Below, piece by piece: positions 1 to 11,236 of a DNA stretch of 64,000 nt. The position numbers and the translations under genes are program-made. This DNA comes from Rutidosis leptorrhynchoides. Taxonomy: Eukaryota > Streptophyta > Magnoliopsida > Asterales > Asteraceae. Each line of letters starts with the position of its first letter. Positions within the stretch are counted from its first letter, which is position 1. The notes under the pieces were generated by a model. It saw nothing but the letters and a program-made list of their open reading frames with translations. It had not been told where the DNA came from and ran no database searches. The stretch spans positions 105,137,501 to 105,201,500 of the forward strand of contig NC_092333.1 in NCBI RefSeq assembly GCF_046630445.1, given 5' to 3'.

Positions 1-1092
1 AATATTCAGGAATGGTTCGTAGATCCTGAACCATTAAACTTTCCTCCGGAGCCACCAATCATTCAAACAGAGATTGTTGAGGAACGAACCATTAAATCAG
101 AATCATCTAGTGATACCGATTCAACAAATTCAATTATGGAGAATCTGGAACCTTTAAGTATGGAAGACCGAATGAGAGCTAAACGCACTGGCCAAGGTCA
201 CGCAATTACTCATCCAGACATTAATGCGCCAGATTATGAAATCAAAGGACAAATTCTACACATGGTGACTAATCAATGCCAATTTAGTGGTGCGCCGAAG
301 GAAGATCCAAATGAACATCTACGTACCTTTAATAGGATCTGCACACTATTTAAAATCCGAGAAGTGGAGGATGAACAGATATATCTCATGTTATTTCCCT
401 GGACTTTAAAGGGAGAAGCCAAAGATTGGTTGGAATCATTACCTGAAGGGGCGATTGATACATGGGACGTTTTAGTTGACAAATTTCTTAAACAATTCTT
501 TCCTGCATCTAAAGCCGTAAGACTTCAAGCAGAAATTGTTACGTTCACACAGAAGCCAAATGAAACTCTATATGAGGCGTGGACTAGATATGGAAAGTTG
601 TTAAGAGGATGTCCGCAACATGGTTTAGACACCTGTCAAATAGTACAAATATTCTACCAAGGATGCGACATCACTACAAGAAAAGACATAGATATAGCAG
701 CTGGTGGTTCTATTATGAAGAAAACCGAAACTGATGCTTACAAAATTATTGATAATACTGCTTCCCACTCACATGAGTGGCACCAAGAAAAAGACATCGT
801 TAGATCATCTAAAGCAGCTAGAGCCGATTCTAGCCATGACTTAGATTCCATTTCTGCAAAGATAGATGCTGTGGAGAGACGAATGGAAAAGATGACTAAG
901 GATATTCACTCAATACGAATTAGTTGTGAGCAGTGTGGAGGACCACATTTGACAAAAGATTGTCTCAGTATTGAATTAACAATGGAACAAAGAGAGAATA
1001 TTTCATACATAAACCAAAGGCCTGGAAATAATTATCAGAGTAATTATCAACCGCCAAGACCAATTTACAATCAAAACCAGAATTATAACTGA
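1..1092 (+). CDS. gag: Athila Gag, 5'-partial, ending at an in-frame TGA
   Basis: Structural capsid/nucleocapsid protein. The frame is open from base 1, so the ATG at 136 is probably internal. Counting from that ATG, residues about 40-180 carry the retrotransposon-gag fold signature (a tryptophan-rich stretch with WTLKGEAKDWL, then FPASKAVRL). A coiled region follows, and a knuckle CX2CX3HX4C lies at residues 264-276 (C264, C267, H271, C276). The tail is rich in Asn, Gln and Tyr. The reading frame stops at TGA 1090-1092 and stays open on the far side into pol, so a single codon separates the two parts. This may be a nonsense mutation or a read-through site; one copy cannot distinguish them. 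Confidence 0.9.
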   Translation, partial: NIQEWFVDPEPLNFPPEPPIIQTEIVEERTIKSESSSDTDSTNSIMENLEPLSMEDRMRAKRTGQGHAITHPDINAPDYEIKGQILHMVTNQCQFSGAPKEDPNEHLRTFNRICTLFKIREVEDEQIYLMLFPWTLKGEAKDWLESLPEGAIDTWDVLVDKFLKQFFPASKAVRLQAEIVTFTQKPNETLYEAWTRYGKLLRGCPQHGLDTCQIVQIFYQGCDITTRKDIDIAAGGSIMKKTETDAYKIIDNTASHSHEWHQEKDIVRSSKAARADSSHDLDSISAKIDAVERRMEKMTKDIHSIRISCEQCGGPHLTKDCLSIELTMEQRENISYINQRPGNNYQSNYQPPRPIYNQNQNYN

Positions 1093-4000
1093 AATATTCC
1101 ATACAACAACCAACAAGGTCCTAGCAATCAACAAGTATCCAATAATAATTACAATCAGCAAAGACCAAATTTTCAAAACAAACCACCACAACAAACCGAT
1201 GATAAAAAGCCGAATTTAGAAGATATGATGACAAAGCTAGTTGAAACTCAAACACAGTCTTTAACATCTCAGAAACAAACCAATGAACAAAATGCTCAAG
1301 CATTTAGAAATCAACAAGCTTCTATTCAAAATCTGGAACAAGAAGTGAGTAACCTAGCAAGGTTAATAGGTGAAAGAAAACCGGGAAGTCTACCTAGTGA
1401 TACAAACGCTAACCCCCGAAATGAAACAGCTAAAGCCATTACCACAAGAAGTGGTACAACACTTAAACCACCTGAAATACCTGTAACTTCTGATGAAACC
1501 ATTCCTACTCCACAAGAACCACAACCTGATCAAGATAAGGAAAAAGAACCGGTAGTTGAAAAGGTTAATGAAGATAACACAGTTAAGGATAAACCTTATG
1601 TTAAACCATACCAACCACCACTTCCTTACCCGAGTAAAATGAAGAAGGAGAAACTTGAAGCCGAGCAATCCAAATTCTTGGATATGTTTAAACAGATAAA
1701 TGTAAATCTTCCTTTCATTGATGTGATTTCAGGAATACCTAGATATGCTAAATTCTTGAAAGATCTAATTTCAAATAGAAAGAAAATGGAAGAACTCTCG
1801 GCTGTTACTATGAATGCTAATTGTTCAGCAGTGCTGTTGAATAAGATACCAGAAAAATTATCTGATCCAGGAAGTTTCACAATTCCATGTTTTCTGGGTA
1901 GTCTTAGTTCAATAGAAGCATTGGCAGACTTAGGTGCTAGTATAAATTTAATGCCGTATTCACTATACGCTAAACTAGACCTTGGAGAATTAAAACCAAC
2001 AAGAATAAGCATACAACTAGCCGATAGATCAATAAAATATCCTAGAGGGATAATGGAGAACATGCTAGTTAAAGTTGGTACTTTAGTATTTCCAGTAGAT
2101 TTTGTTGTTCTGGACATGGAAGAAGATTCTCAAGTTCCTCTCATATTAGGAAGACCATTCTTAAACACGGCTAAAGCAATGATAGACGTGTTCGGTAAGA
2201 AACTGACCCTAAGTATAGAGGATGAGAGTGTTACCTTTTCAGTTGATAGAGCAATGCAACAACCACAATCTGCAGATGATACATGTTATTATATTCAAAC
2301 TATAGATGCACATGCAGAATTATTAAAAGAATTTCCAGAATTACAAGGAACAGGAGAATGTTCTTTAGGAGAAGGTAATGAACCAATTGATGAAGCTGAA
2401 ATGTTAGCTACACTTATAGCTAATGGATATGAACCAACAACAGAAGAAATTCAAATGCTAAAAGAAGAAGACAGATATCGATACAAATCATCGATAGAAG
2501 AACCTCCGAAATTAGAGTTAAAACCACTTCCAAACCATTTGGAATACGCTTATTTACATGGTGAATCTGAATTACCTGTAATAATATCGTCTTCTCTTAC
2601 TGAAAATGAGAAATCACAACTCATTTCTGTGTTGAAAGCTCATAAACCAGCCATTGCATGGAAGATTCATGATATTAAAGGAATAAGTCCTTCGTATTGC
2701 ACACATAAAATCTTTATGGAAGAAGGTCATAAAACGTATGTGCAACGCCAACGAAGACTAAATCCTAATATGCAAGATGTAGTTAAGAAAGAGATTATTA
2801 AACTGCTAGATGCAGGTTTAATTTATCCAATCTCTGATATTCCATGGGTAAGCCCAGTTCAATGTGTACCTAAGAAGGGTGGCATGACTGTCATTACAAA
2901 TGAGAAAAATGAGCTTATTCCTACTAGGACTGTAACAGGATGGCGTGTGTGTATTGATTATAGAAAATTAAATGACGCCACCAGAAAAGATCACTTTCCC
3001 TTACCTTTCATAGATCAAATGTTGGAAAGATTAGCCGGAAATAGTTACTATTGTTTTCTAGATGGATTTTCTGGATATTTTCAAATTCCAATAGCACCCG
3101 AAGATCAAGAGAAAACCAAATTTACGTGCCCTTATGGTACTTTTGCTTACAAACGCATGCCATTTGGACTTTGCAACGCCCCTGCAACCTTTCAAAGGTG
3201 TATGATGGCGATTTTTCACGACATGATAGAAGAATGCATGGAAGTATTCATGGATGACTTTTCAGTCTTCGGTGATACATTTAAATCATGTCTAGTTAAT
3301 CTGGAACGAATGCTAATTAGATGCGAAAAATCAAATCTAGTACTTAATTGGGAGAAATGTCATTTCATGGTTAAAGAAGGCATCGTTCTTGGACATAAAA
3401 TTTCAAAAGAAGGAATTGAAGTGGATAGAGCTAAAGTAGATGTAATTGCTAAACTTCCACATCCCACAAATGTTAGAGGAGTTAGGAGTTTTCTAGGGCA
3501 TGCCGGTTTTTACCGACGTTTCATAAAAGATTTTTCTAAAATTGCCACTCCTATGAATAAACTCCTAGAAAAGGATGTTCCATTCATCTTTTCAGATGAG
3601 TGTATCAAATCTTTTAATATTCTTAAAGAGAAACTCACTAATGCGCCGATCATGATAACACCAAATTGGAATCTACCATTTGAACTAATGTGCGATGCAA
3701 GTGATTTTGCAATGGGAGCCGTTTTAGGACAAAGGATTGAAAAACGATTTCAACCTATATATTATGCTAGTAAGACGTTACAAGGAGCACAAACGAACTA
3801 TACAACTACTGAAAAAGAACTCCTTGCTATTATCTTTGCTTTTGACAAATTTCGTTCATATCTCGTTCTATCAAAAACAATAGTCTATACCGATCATTCT
3901 GCTCTTAGATACCTATTTTCAAAACAAGATGCTAAACCACGATTATTTCGTTGGATCTTACTCTTACAAGAGTTTGATATTGAAATCCGAGATAAAAGAG

Positions 4001-5421
4001 GAGCAGAAAATCTCGCCGCTGATCATCTTTCTCGTCTTGAAAATCCCGAATTAGAAGTTCTAAATGAATCAGCCATACAAGACAACTTTCCTGATGAATA
4101 TCTATTGAAGATAGATTATAAAGAAATCCCATGGTTTGCAGACTATGCAAACTACTTAGTTTGTGGATTTCTTGAAAAAGGATTATCGTACCAAAAACGA
4201 AAGAAATTCTTCAGTGATATAAAACACTATTTTTGGGAAGATCCACATCTGTTTAAAAGTTGTCCCGATGGAATAATACGCCGATGTGTATTTGGAGATG
4301 AAGCTAGTAAAATTTTAAACCATTGTCACACAGGACCAACAGGAGGGCATTATGGGCCTCAACTAATAGCAAGAAAAGTTTATGAAGCTGGATTCTATTG
4401 GCCTACAATTTACAAAGACGCACACCTTCTTTGCAAATCCTGTGATGCATGTCAAAGGGCCGGAAAAATAAGTCAACGTGATGAAATGCCACAAAATGTC
4501 ATCCAAGTATGTGAAGTATTTGACATTTGGGGTATTGACTTTATGGGTTCATTTCCAAAATCTCATAATAATCTATATATACTCGTAGCCATTGATTATG
4601 TATCTAAATGGGCGGAAGCACAAGCTCTCCCAACTAACGATGCACGAGTTGTAGTCAACTTTTTAAAACGTCTTTTTGCAAGGTTTGGAACACCGAAAGC
4701 TTTAATAAGTGATCGGGGTACTCATTTCTGTAATAATCAACTTGAGAAAGTTCTTAAAAGATATGGAGTAACTCATAAAATCTCCACCGCATATCATCCA
4801 CAAACAAGTGGACAAGTTGAAAATACCAACCGAGCTTTAAAACGTATTCTAGAGAAAACGGTAGGATCAAATCCGAAGGAATGGTCCATTAAATTGGAGG
4901 ATGCACTCTGGGCTTTTAGAACAGCCTACAAAACTCCAATTGGAACCACACCTTTTAGACTTGTTTATGGAAAAGCATGTCATCTTCCTGTAGAAATTGA
5001 ACACAAAGCATTTTGGGCTTTGAAGACATGTAATCTTGATTTACATGAAGCCGGACGTCTACGATTAAGTCAACTAAACGAATTAGAAGAATTAAGACAT
5101 GAAGCATACGAAAATTCGTTAATCTATAAAGAAAGAACGAAGAAATGGCATGATAAAAGAATCAGAAGTTCAAAAGAATTTAAAGAAGGAGACAGAGTTC
5201 TTCTTTTCAATTCACAATTCAAGCTATTTCCTGGAAAATTGAAATCAAGATGGTCTGGACCATTCATAGTCAAAAGAGTTTTCCCATACGGAACGATAGA
5301 ATTAATAAATTCAAATGGGATTGAATTTAAAGTTAATGGTCACAGAGTTAAACATTACATACATGGTCCGATGGAAGTCGACAACGAAGTTAATCACAAT
5401 TTCGACACCACAGCTAACTAA
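1093..5421 (+). CDS. pol: Athila Pol: protease, RT, RNase H, integrase
   Basis: Replication polyprotein in the same frame as gag; the first ATG after the stop is at 1225 (residue 1 below; 1398 aa). Protease: D235-L-G-A. Reverse transcriptase: FMDD at 675-678. RNase H: acidic residues near D824 and TDHS at about 889. Integrase: His/Cys zinc region from H1033, then a catalytic triad D1105, D1163, E1199 with the usual 35-residue gap between the last two. The C-terminus ends in a GHRVKHY-type motif with no chromodomain, as expected for Athila. No internal stop or frameshift was found over 4.3 kb, so apart from the upstream TGA this pol is intact. The stop codon is followed at once by AAGTGTGGGGA, a motif repeated three more times downstream. 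Confidence 0.95.
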   Translation, partial: NIPYNNQQGPSNQQVSNNNYNQQRPNFQNKPPQQTDDKKPNLEDMMTKLVETQTQSLTSQKQTNEQNAQAFRNQQASIQNLEQEVSNLARLIGERKPGSLPSDTNANPRNETAKAITTRSGTTLKPPEIPVTSDETIPTPQEPQPDQDKEKEPVVEKVNEDNTVKDKPYVKPYQPPLPYPSKMKKEKLEAEQSKFLDMFKQINVNLPFIDVISGIPRYAKFLKDLISNRKKMEELSAVTMNANCSAVLLNKIPEKLSDPGSFTIPCFLGSLSSIEALADLGASINLMPYSLYAKLDLGELKPTRISIQLADRSIKYPRGIMENMLVKVGTLVFPVDFVVLDMEEDSQVPLILGRPFLNTAKAMIDVFGKKLTLSIEDESVTFSVDRAMQQPQSADDTCYYIQTIDAHAELLKEFPELQGTGECSLGEGNEPIDEAEMLATLIANGYEPTTEEIQMLKEEDRYRYKSSIEEPPKLELKPLPNHLEYAYLHGESELPVIISSSLTENEKSQLISVLKAHKPAIAWKIHDIKGISPSYCTHKIFMEEGHKTYVQRQRRLNPNMQDVVKKEIIKLLDAGLIYPISDIPWVSPVQCVPKKGGMTVITNEKNELIPTRTVTGWRVCIDYRKLNDATRKDHFPLPFIDQMLERLAGNSYYCFLDGFSGYFQIPIAPEDQEKTKFTCPYGTFAYKRMPFGLCNAPATFQRCMMAIFHDMIEECMEVFMDDFSVFGDTFKSCLVNLERMLIRCEKSNLVLNWEKCHFMVKEGIVLGHKISKEGIEVDRAKVDVIAKLPHPTNVRGVRSFLGHAGFYRRFIKDFSKIATPMNKLLEKDVPFIFSDECIKSFNILKEKLTNAPIMITPNWNLPFELMCDASDFAMGAVLGQRIEKRFQPIYYASKTLQGAQTNYTTTEKELLAIIFAFDKFRSYLVLSKTIVYTDHSALRYLFSKQDAKPRLFRWILLLQEFDIEIRDKRGAENLAADHLSRLENPELEVLNESAIQDNFPDEYLLKIDYKEIPWFADYANYLVCGFLEKGLSYQKRKKFFSDIKHYFWEDPHLFKSCPDGIIRRCVFGDEASKILNHCHTGPTGGHYGPQLIARKVYEAGFYWPTIYKDAHLLCKSCDACQRAGKISQRDEMPQNVIQVCEVFDIWGIDFMGSFPKSHNNLYILVAIDYVSKWAEAQALPTNDARVVVNFLKRLFARFGTPKALISDRGTHFCNNQLEKVLKRYGVTHKISTAYHPQTSGQVENTNRALKRILEKTVGSNPKEWSIKLEDALWAFRTAYKTPIGTTPFRLVYGKACHLPVEIEHKAFWALKTCNLDLHEAGRLRLSQLNELEELRHEAYENSLIYKERTKKWHDKRIRSSKEFKEGDRVLLFNSQFKLFPGKLKSRWSGPFIVKRVFPYGTIELINSNGIEFKVNGHRVKHYIHGPMEVDNEVNHNFDTTAN

Positions 5422-5594
5422 GTGTGGGGAGAATCAAGTCTTTAAAGGATAATATGTATTTCTGTTAGAGTTAGATTGTCTGTTTTCGTGTAGTTCTCGA
5501 AAATGGAACCCGAATGGTCTTTCCCTAGCAGACCCTAAAGAACTAGTCTTCTCCCCTCATTCTGAATTTTTATTTTTTTTTAGGTTTTTACAAA

Positions 5595-6011
5595 ATGAAG
5601 ACTGCCTGTGAACTAAACCATGGTCTAATGCTACACGCTTTGATCACTAAACGTAATAATGACATACTACCGAGTGAAATAGTATCAGTAATCAGAGAAA
5701 GAATGGACGGAGTTAGAAAAGAATCCAGATGCGAAGATAATAAGTTACAATTTGGTAAAGGAAAATCAAAATCCGCAGCGAAAAGAAGAGCACGACACCT
5801 AGAACGATGTCACAAATGCGGAAAATGGTCACATGGAGGTAAATGTTCAAATAATCAAACCTATTCAAATACTGAATTTGTTACTTTATGCAGAGACGGA
5901 CCGTTCATATGTTTAGAAGAAAAGACACTGAATGCGCGAGGTTACGCCTATGTAGCCATGGAAAACCAATTAAACCGACTATCTTATGAATGGGATAGAT
6001 CATATAACTAA
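5595..6011 (+). CDS. Small basic zinc-finger ORF between pol and the env-position gene
   Basis: A 138-aa protein. The N-terminal half looks helical (residues about 8-45). Residues about 53-70 are very basic (GKGKSKSAAKRRARHLER). This runs straight into a Cys/His cluster CHKCGKWSHGGKC (C-x2-C-x8-C with an internal His). The ATG at 5595 lies 12 nt after a long T-run ending in TAG, which resembles a 3' splice site, so a spliced subgenomic RNA is plausible. The plan (helix, basic patch, short Cys finger) fits an RNA-binding protein. I also see a resemblance to the cysteine-rich nucleic-acid-binding proteins of carlaviruses, which is an inference from layout and spacing only. Alternative: a second nucleocapsid-like knuckle derived from gag. 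The intact ORF in a decaying family hints at function. Confidence 0.6.
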   Translation: MKTACELNHGLMLHALITKRNNDILPSEIVSVIRERMDGVRKESRCEDNKLQFGKGKSKSAAKRRARHLERCHKCGKWSHGGKCSNNQTYSNTEFVTLCRDGPFICLEEKTLNARGYAYVAMENQLNRLSYEWDRSYN

Positions 6012-6930
6012 GAAATCTATTTCACAGGTATGTCTGTACAGTTTTTATTTTTATTTTTATTTTTAACCTTTTGATAATAAACGCTAATTTGTTCGCTAAA
6101 AAGTATTAAATTGGTATTGAATAAAATTAGGTTTGGCGACCGAAATTATTGATATCATTCAAAAATTTATTACATCACTGCAAAATTTAACGTTTATTCT
6201 TAAGGTATAAATATCTTTAAACAATCAACCCAAAATATTTCAAAAATTCGTCATGAGTTAAATTAGGTCTTGGAACCGAAATTACTTTACCGAAAAGTGG
6301 GGCGCATATTTTTGATAATATTTGATTGATTAAAGTGGGATAAAAAGATAAAAAGATTTTTAATTTTATTCTTACCATGTTTTTAATATTAATATTTAAA
6401 TCTTAAATTAATATTGTAAACTTTGTAAAAACAATATATTTAAAATTGTAAATATTTGAAAAATTAATATAAGTTTGATATGAATTTATAAATTTTTAAA
6501 TTAAATTTGGTGTGAATTTTTAATATTAATTTTGAATTTCATATTTAAGTTGTGTGAATTTAAAAACAAAAATTTACTTTATCTCATTAAGTTAAAAATA
6601 TGATTTTTAAAATTCGTCGTAAGTTGAAGACTAGGTCTTTGAACCGAAATTGCTTTACCCGAGGGAGGGACGAGAACTTTTATTATCATTATTTTTAATC
6701 TTATTGAATTAAAGTATGCCAAAAACATTGAAAAAACCCAAAAATCTTAGCTTTTAAAACAATCGCTACAAAAAGACAAATTTTAAAATTTTGTCGAAGG
6801 ACGGACTAGGACATCGATCCGAAACGACCTCGTCCTAAATAACAAGGGAAACAAAATTTTAAAATTAATTACTTAATTGTTTTAATAAGTTAAAGATTAT
6901 AAAAAATAAAAAAAAAAAATAAAAATAATA
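6012..6930 (+). other. AT-rich spacer with dispersed ~50-nt repeats
   Basis: No ORF of note. It contains four copies of a degenerate unit centred on CTAGGTCTT..GAACCGAAATT (around 6124-6150, 6243-6291, 6609-6660 and 6785-6836). A fifth copy lies downstream of the env-position gene (9817-9862). The rest is low-complexity A/T sequence, ending in an A-run just before the GC-rich palindromes at 6931. Confidence 0.6.
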
Positions 6931-7040
6931 CCAAACTCCGCGACTCGCGGAGTTTGGAGCTTTAATCTCCGCGACTCGCGGAGGGGTCGAAAAATCAGAA
7001 AAAAATATAAACACCCGAACTGATCAGTCCCAACACAGAA
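6931..7040 (+). promoter_or_regulatory. Internal promoter: two GC-rich palindromes plus TATA box
   Basis: Two perfect palindromes with a single central C lie in AT-rich DNA. The first is at 6931-6957 with 13-bp arms (CCAAACTCCGCGA); the second is at 6967-6983 with 8-bp arms (CTCCGCGA). Twenty-two bases later comes TATAAA (7006-7011), then a CCGAACTGATCAGT-like block near the expected start site. The 3' LTR shows the same order and nearly the same spacing: palindromes 11696-11748, TATAAA 11771-11776, CCGAATTCTGATCA. It is therefore read as a second copy of the LTR core promoter, placed to drive the two-exon gene at 7135. Promoter activity is inferred. Confidence 0.65.
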
Positions 7041-7134
7041 AAAAAAAACTGCGAAAACCTGCGCGAAAAACCCGAAAAATACACCCTAAAATCACAATTT
7101 TTAACTGTTAATCATCAAATCTTTTGCGAAAATC

Positions 7135-9159
7135 ATGTTGAGAAGGATGCTATCTAAGAATTACTCAAGAAAAACGGTAAATTTCTACACCTAAACACCA
7201 TTTAATCCGAAATTTGGTGTTCTTGAGTAATTTTTTCCCCAATTTGATTTTGATGCTTTTTAGTGTAATTAGGCTTAAATTGTTTATGTATTATGCTTGT
7301 ATAACCTAGATTGATGCTGTTTAACATGATTAGAAGCCTTAAACTTCAAATTTTGAGTAATCTAGGGTTTGTGTTCTTGAGCAAATTTGGGGCTTTTTGA
7401 TATAAACAGGTTATGGCCGATTTTTGTCATGAATTGTTGCTAAATTGAGTAGTGTAACATGTCTAGGTAGTTAAATGATCCAAACTTTGAGCCTAAACAT
7501 GATTTTGAGAATTAAAGTGGACTTTTTCAAGTCTAAAATTCATGAACTTGATTTTTGAAAGATAATGCCATTTGAGACTTGTTTAATTGCTAGTAATGAT
7601 TATTTTGACATGTTATTTGAGTTGAATGCTTATGAACTTGGCGAACATTTTCGTATATGCTTATTTGAAGAAGTGTAGATTTGATAAAAATGTGAAAATG
7701 AGCTTAAGTTTGATATAAATTGATAATGTCATTGTAATTATTTTGATTGATGATTTTGCTGACACTAATGCATATTTGGATGCACAAAAATTGTGTTTGA
7801 TGTGTTTTGCAGAATGAAAGGGGTGAATCTTCATCCCAAGCCCGCAATGCTCCTGCTGAGAATTTGGAACAACAGGAGGTGGATAACTACTACAAGCAGG
7901 ATATACCTCATCCAGTCATGACCTTTTCCGATATGCACTTGGAAGAGTTGCACCCGAACCTGAGATTTGACAGACTTTGGATAGATTATCCAAAATATCA
8001 AAGGGGTTTGCATACTCTTCATTCTAAGGTTGTTGAGGTACCGAGGGTCATAGAATGGGGACCCTTAGAAGCTGTAGAATTGGCCGGGCCAATTAGGGAA
8101 TTACTTGTACAGAGGTATGGTAATTCTTCTTTTAATGACTGGGTACGTTTATTCACCATGCGTAGACCTGTATATAAAGTATGGTGTGAAGAATTATTAT
8201 GTAGTATAGAGTTGAATGATCGGGTAGCTAGTTTAACCGATCGTTCTTTTATTAGATTTTTGTTAGGCGGTTCGATGCGCCACATGTCTTTACTGGACAT
8301 GGCTCAGGCTTTACGTATATATACGCCTGAGGAGTTAGCATCTGCCGATTGTAGAGGATTGATACTAAACGGTAGAAAGATAGATGAAAATTTTGATACA
8401 CACGGTGTGTGGAGTCAAATGACAAGCCATCACCGTTTTAAAGGGGGAAATTACTCTTATTTGGATATAGATAGAGCCGAATTAAGAGTGATTCATAGGT
8501 TTTTAGCTAATTCGATTACACAAAGGGGTAAAAACAAGGAAAAGGTAAATGAACAAGATTTGTTTTACCATATGTGTATTCGAGACCCACAAAGCGCTGT
8601 AAGTATACCATATTGTGTGGGTTATTATTTATCAGCTATGGTTCGGGGGATGCGACCGCATAGCATAATAGGAGGTGGTATTTTTATTACTTTGATTGGT
8701 GAATATCTCGGTGTGGATATAAGTCGGGGGGGATTATTAGTAGAAGAACCAGAACCCCGCGATACTATAGGTTTAAATGTATACCATGGTGCGAAAGTTT
8801 TGAAGAGGCGAAATAACGCAGCAGTACGATACCATGGTAGACATCCACAGGTGGAGAGAAACCAACAGCAAGGTAATGTAGGAGGGGGGAATGAGATGCA
8901 AGAAATGCAAAGGTTTATAGCTTCTCAGGAATACGAAAATGCTAGACAGAGAGCATTTGAAGATTGGCAAGTTCATCAGAACCAAATCATAGCTCATTGC
9001 CAACATATAGGTAGAAACTATATTCCTACACTGAAACCCATCTTCCCTCCCTGGTCTATAGAGATGCAGCCACCATATCCTACGTATGACCCTGCCGAAG
9101 CATTCTATAGCACCTATGGTTATGCCTGGAACCCCTATTGGTACCAGTATCATCCCTAG
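7135..9159 (+). CDS. Env-position protein (Athila ORF family), two exons
   Basis: Proposed exons are 7135-7176 (14 codons from ATG, donor ACG|GTAAAT) and 7813-9159 (acceptor TTTTGCAG|A), with a 636-bp intron; the frame is kept across the join. Without splicing, the main ORF has no good ATG at its start: the codon ahead of the acceptor is TTG and the first in-frame ATG lies far inside. The product is about 462 aa. The central part resembles the Athila ORF family found in the env position (Pfam ATHILA type). The middle is moderately hydrophobic (about residues 275-310) but I see no convincing signal peptide or membrane anchor. The C-terminus is rich in Tyr, Trp and Pro. Function is unknown; the env label reflects position only. 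Confidence 0.7.
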
Positions 9160-11221
9160 TATACTTATTATTTTTTTTTATTTTGTAATTTGTAATGATT
9201 GATACGTTTAATACTTTTGATTGTAATCATTTTTATAATTGTCTAACTTTTATTCTTAGATTTTAATAATTTTTGAATGTGGGGTAATATACCAAACTTC
9301 AAAAATATGTATATATGTTTGCAGTTTATCTTATGTACACAACAGGGTAAAACAACGCATTTTCAAAGACTGGCATTAAGTTCAGCAAAAGCAACTAATT
9401 TTGACGACAAGATGCAAAATATATGTGAAATAACAACAAGACGGAATGAACAAATGATGTGCACCATTTATCATTCAGCAAACAAACGCCAATATATTTG
9501 GAAACTTTGGTAAAAATTTAATCATTTTCACACAAATCACCCTCAATAATTTAAATTGTTACTGATTTCTTGCAAATGAGGGCATTGCAAGATCTTAAGT
9601 GTGGGAAGGGGTTAAATTCTTTCGGATTTTAAAAATTTTTACTTTATACACTTGGTTACCATTAAAAATACTAGTAAAGCAGTAGTTGTATTAGAATCTA
9701 GTGCTCTCTGATAAAAAAGAACAGCCCTAGTCTTATATACTGACTACCCAATTCTAGTAAAATTTTTCAAAATTTTCAATTAAATGAATTCAAAATCATG
9801 TTTATACATATTTATGAACGATAAAACTAGGTTTTAACACCGAAATTATTGTTACCTCGGAAAGAACATAAATTGAGAAACAAACTAAAATGTTAAAATT
9901 CATTTAAAATGGAATAGAGGACGATAAAAAGGAAAATAAAAGCCAAGTGTGGGAAAATTTACCAAGTTATCTTAAACATATGTCACATATATCTGTAACA
10001 AATAACTGAAAATACTTTTGCTTTGGACTAAACTAAACTGTTTTACCCAATGAAAGAAAAGAAGAGATGGATCTACACGATGAATCAATTCCATCATTAA
10101 AAGGAAGTAAAGTCTTCCGAAAAAAGACACGCGCTTCTTGATTTAGGTCATGAAGTTGTCGTCCAGACCAGCTGTAGGTTGACGAAAAATCTAGAAAAGT
10201 CATCACTAAAATCAGCAGGAAATCCACGGACCTCAGCATTAAACAGGGTCGCCAAGTGGTCAGATTTATCCTAACCATGAGAAGGATTTATCTCGTACAA
10301 TGGGGGGGCACCATGCAAATTAGCTGGATAAGACTAATGAATCAGATCCCCAGAAAGGATAATCTCCTTAAAGATTAAAAATCAGCTTTTAAGACTGATA
10401 TTACTCAATCCTAGAGATTGACCTTAAAGATTGAGAATTCAAACTCATGGAATTCAATGATATCTAAACTCGAGCTTGAACGAGAAAATATTTTGATCAA
10501 AATTATAAACCGATTTGTTTTCTGAAAACTCATTTTCAATGCGTTCATTACCATTGAACGTAAAATCCTAGGAATTCACCTGGAATTCATTAGGTCACCT
10601 GAACTAAATCGGGTGTCAACCGTAAGAACGGTGGTTGCATAGCATGGTCAAAGACAGGACCTAGTGCCATACCGAAAAATTATAAGGGAGAGCTTTACTA
10701 TTGCTCCTACCAAGGATAGTAATTGCATCCGACACGTTACAGACCATAATTAAAAGCATGTCAGGGGACATTGCCTTAACAGTTGCTTGTTCAACGCTTT
10801 CCTTTACAACCGGACGGTAGTTTACCGAAAGGTAATATACGGAACAAGTAAACTGGATGTGTTGCTTTCCAAATACAAGGTTAGCAAGTGGGTGACACAA
10901 AACCGCAAGTTTTGAGCTAAAATTTTCAAATCTAAAACCCACCAAACCCACAAAAATATTTTGCAAACACCGGTAAAGGGTTATTCCGGAAAACTTATCT
11001 AGGGTAAAAACTAGATTTAATTTTCAAAAGATCAAATGTTTTCATAAAGATCCAATTTCCTTAATGGATCTAAATTTTTATAGTCATGTGGGACTGTAAA
11101 CCATATCGTTACTACCATTGTTTATACCGCCGTATAGAAAATCACTGATGTACAAAGTGTGAAGAATAAAGAAGTGATTCTAGTATTTCAAGACGATATT
11201 GCTTGAGGACAAGCAACGCTC
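9160..11221 (+). other. Long non-coding 3' region of the Athila element with hairpins
   Basis: No supported gene. Two extra copies of the plus-strand-primer motif AAGTGTGGGAA occur at 9597-9611 and 9945-9957, and one dispersed repeat at 9817-9862. A cluster of short perfect stem-loops lies at 10361-10421 (AATCT/AGATT, ATCAG/CTGAT, TCAATC/GATTGA). Further dyads lie near 10530-10640 (for example TTCAATG/CATTGAA and CAACC/GGTTG around CCGT/ACGG). The small ORF at 9277-9513 has no recognisable feature. Confidence 0.6.
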
Positions 11222-11236
11222 AAGTGTGGGAATATT
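11222..11236 (+). other. Plus-strand primer (polypurine-like) tract of the Athila element
   Basis: AAGTGTGGGAATATT lies directly against the LTR start TGATAATG at 11237. Plus-strand DNA synthesis in LTR retrotransposons is primed from this position. The AAGTGTGGG core recurs at 5420, 9597 and 9945. Confidence 0.75.

Noticed and set aside
7813-9159. Calling the env-position protein a true envelope glycoprotein
   Set aside because: No signal peptide, membrane anchor or cleavage site could be seen; position alone is not enough.
9277-9513. 78-aa ORF after the env-position gene
   Set aside because: Short, AT-rich, no domain and no promoter or splice signal.
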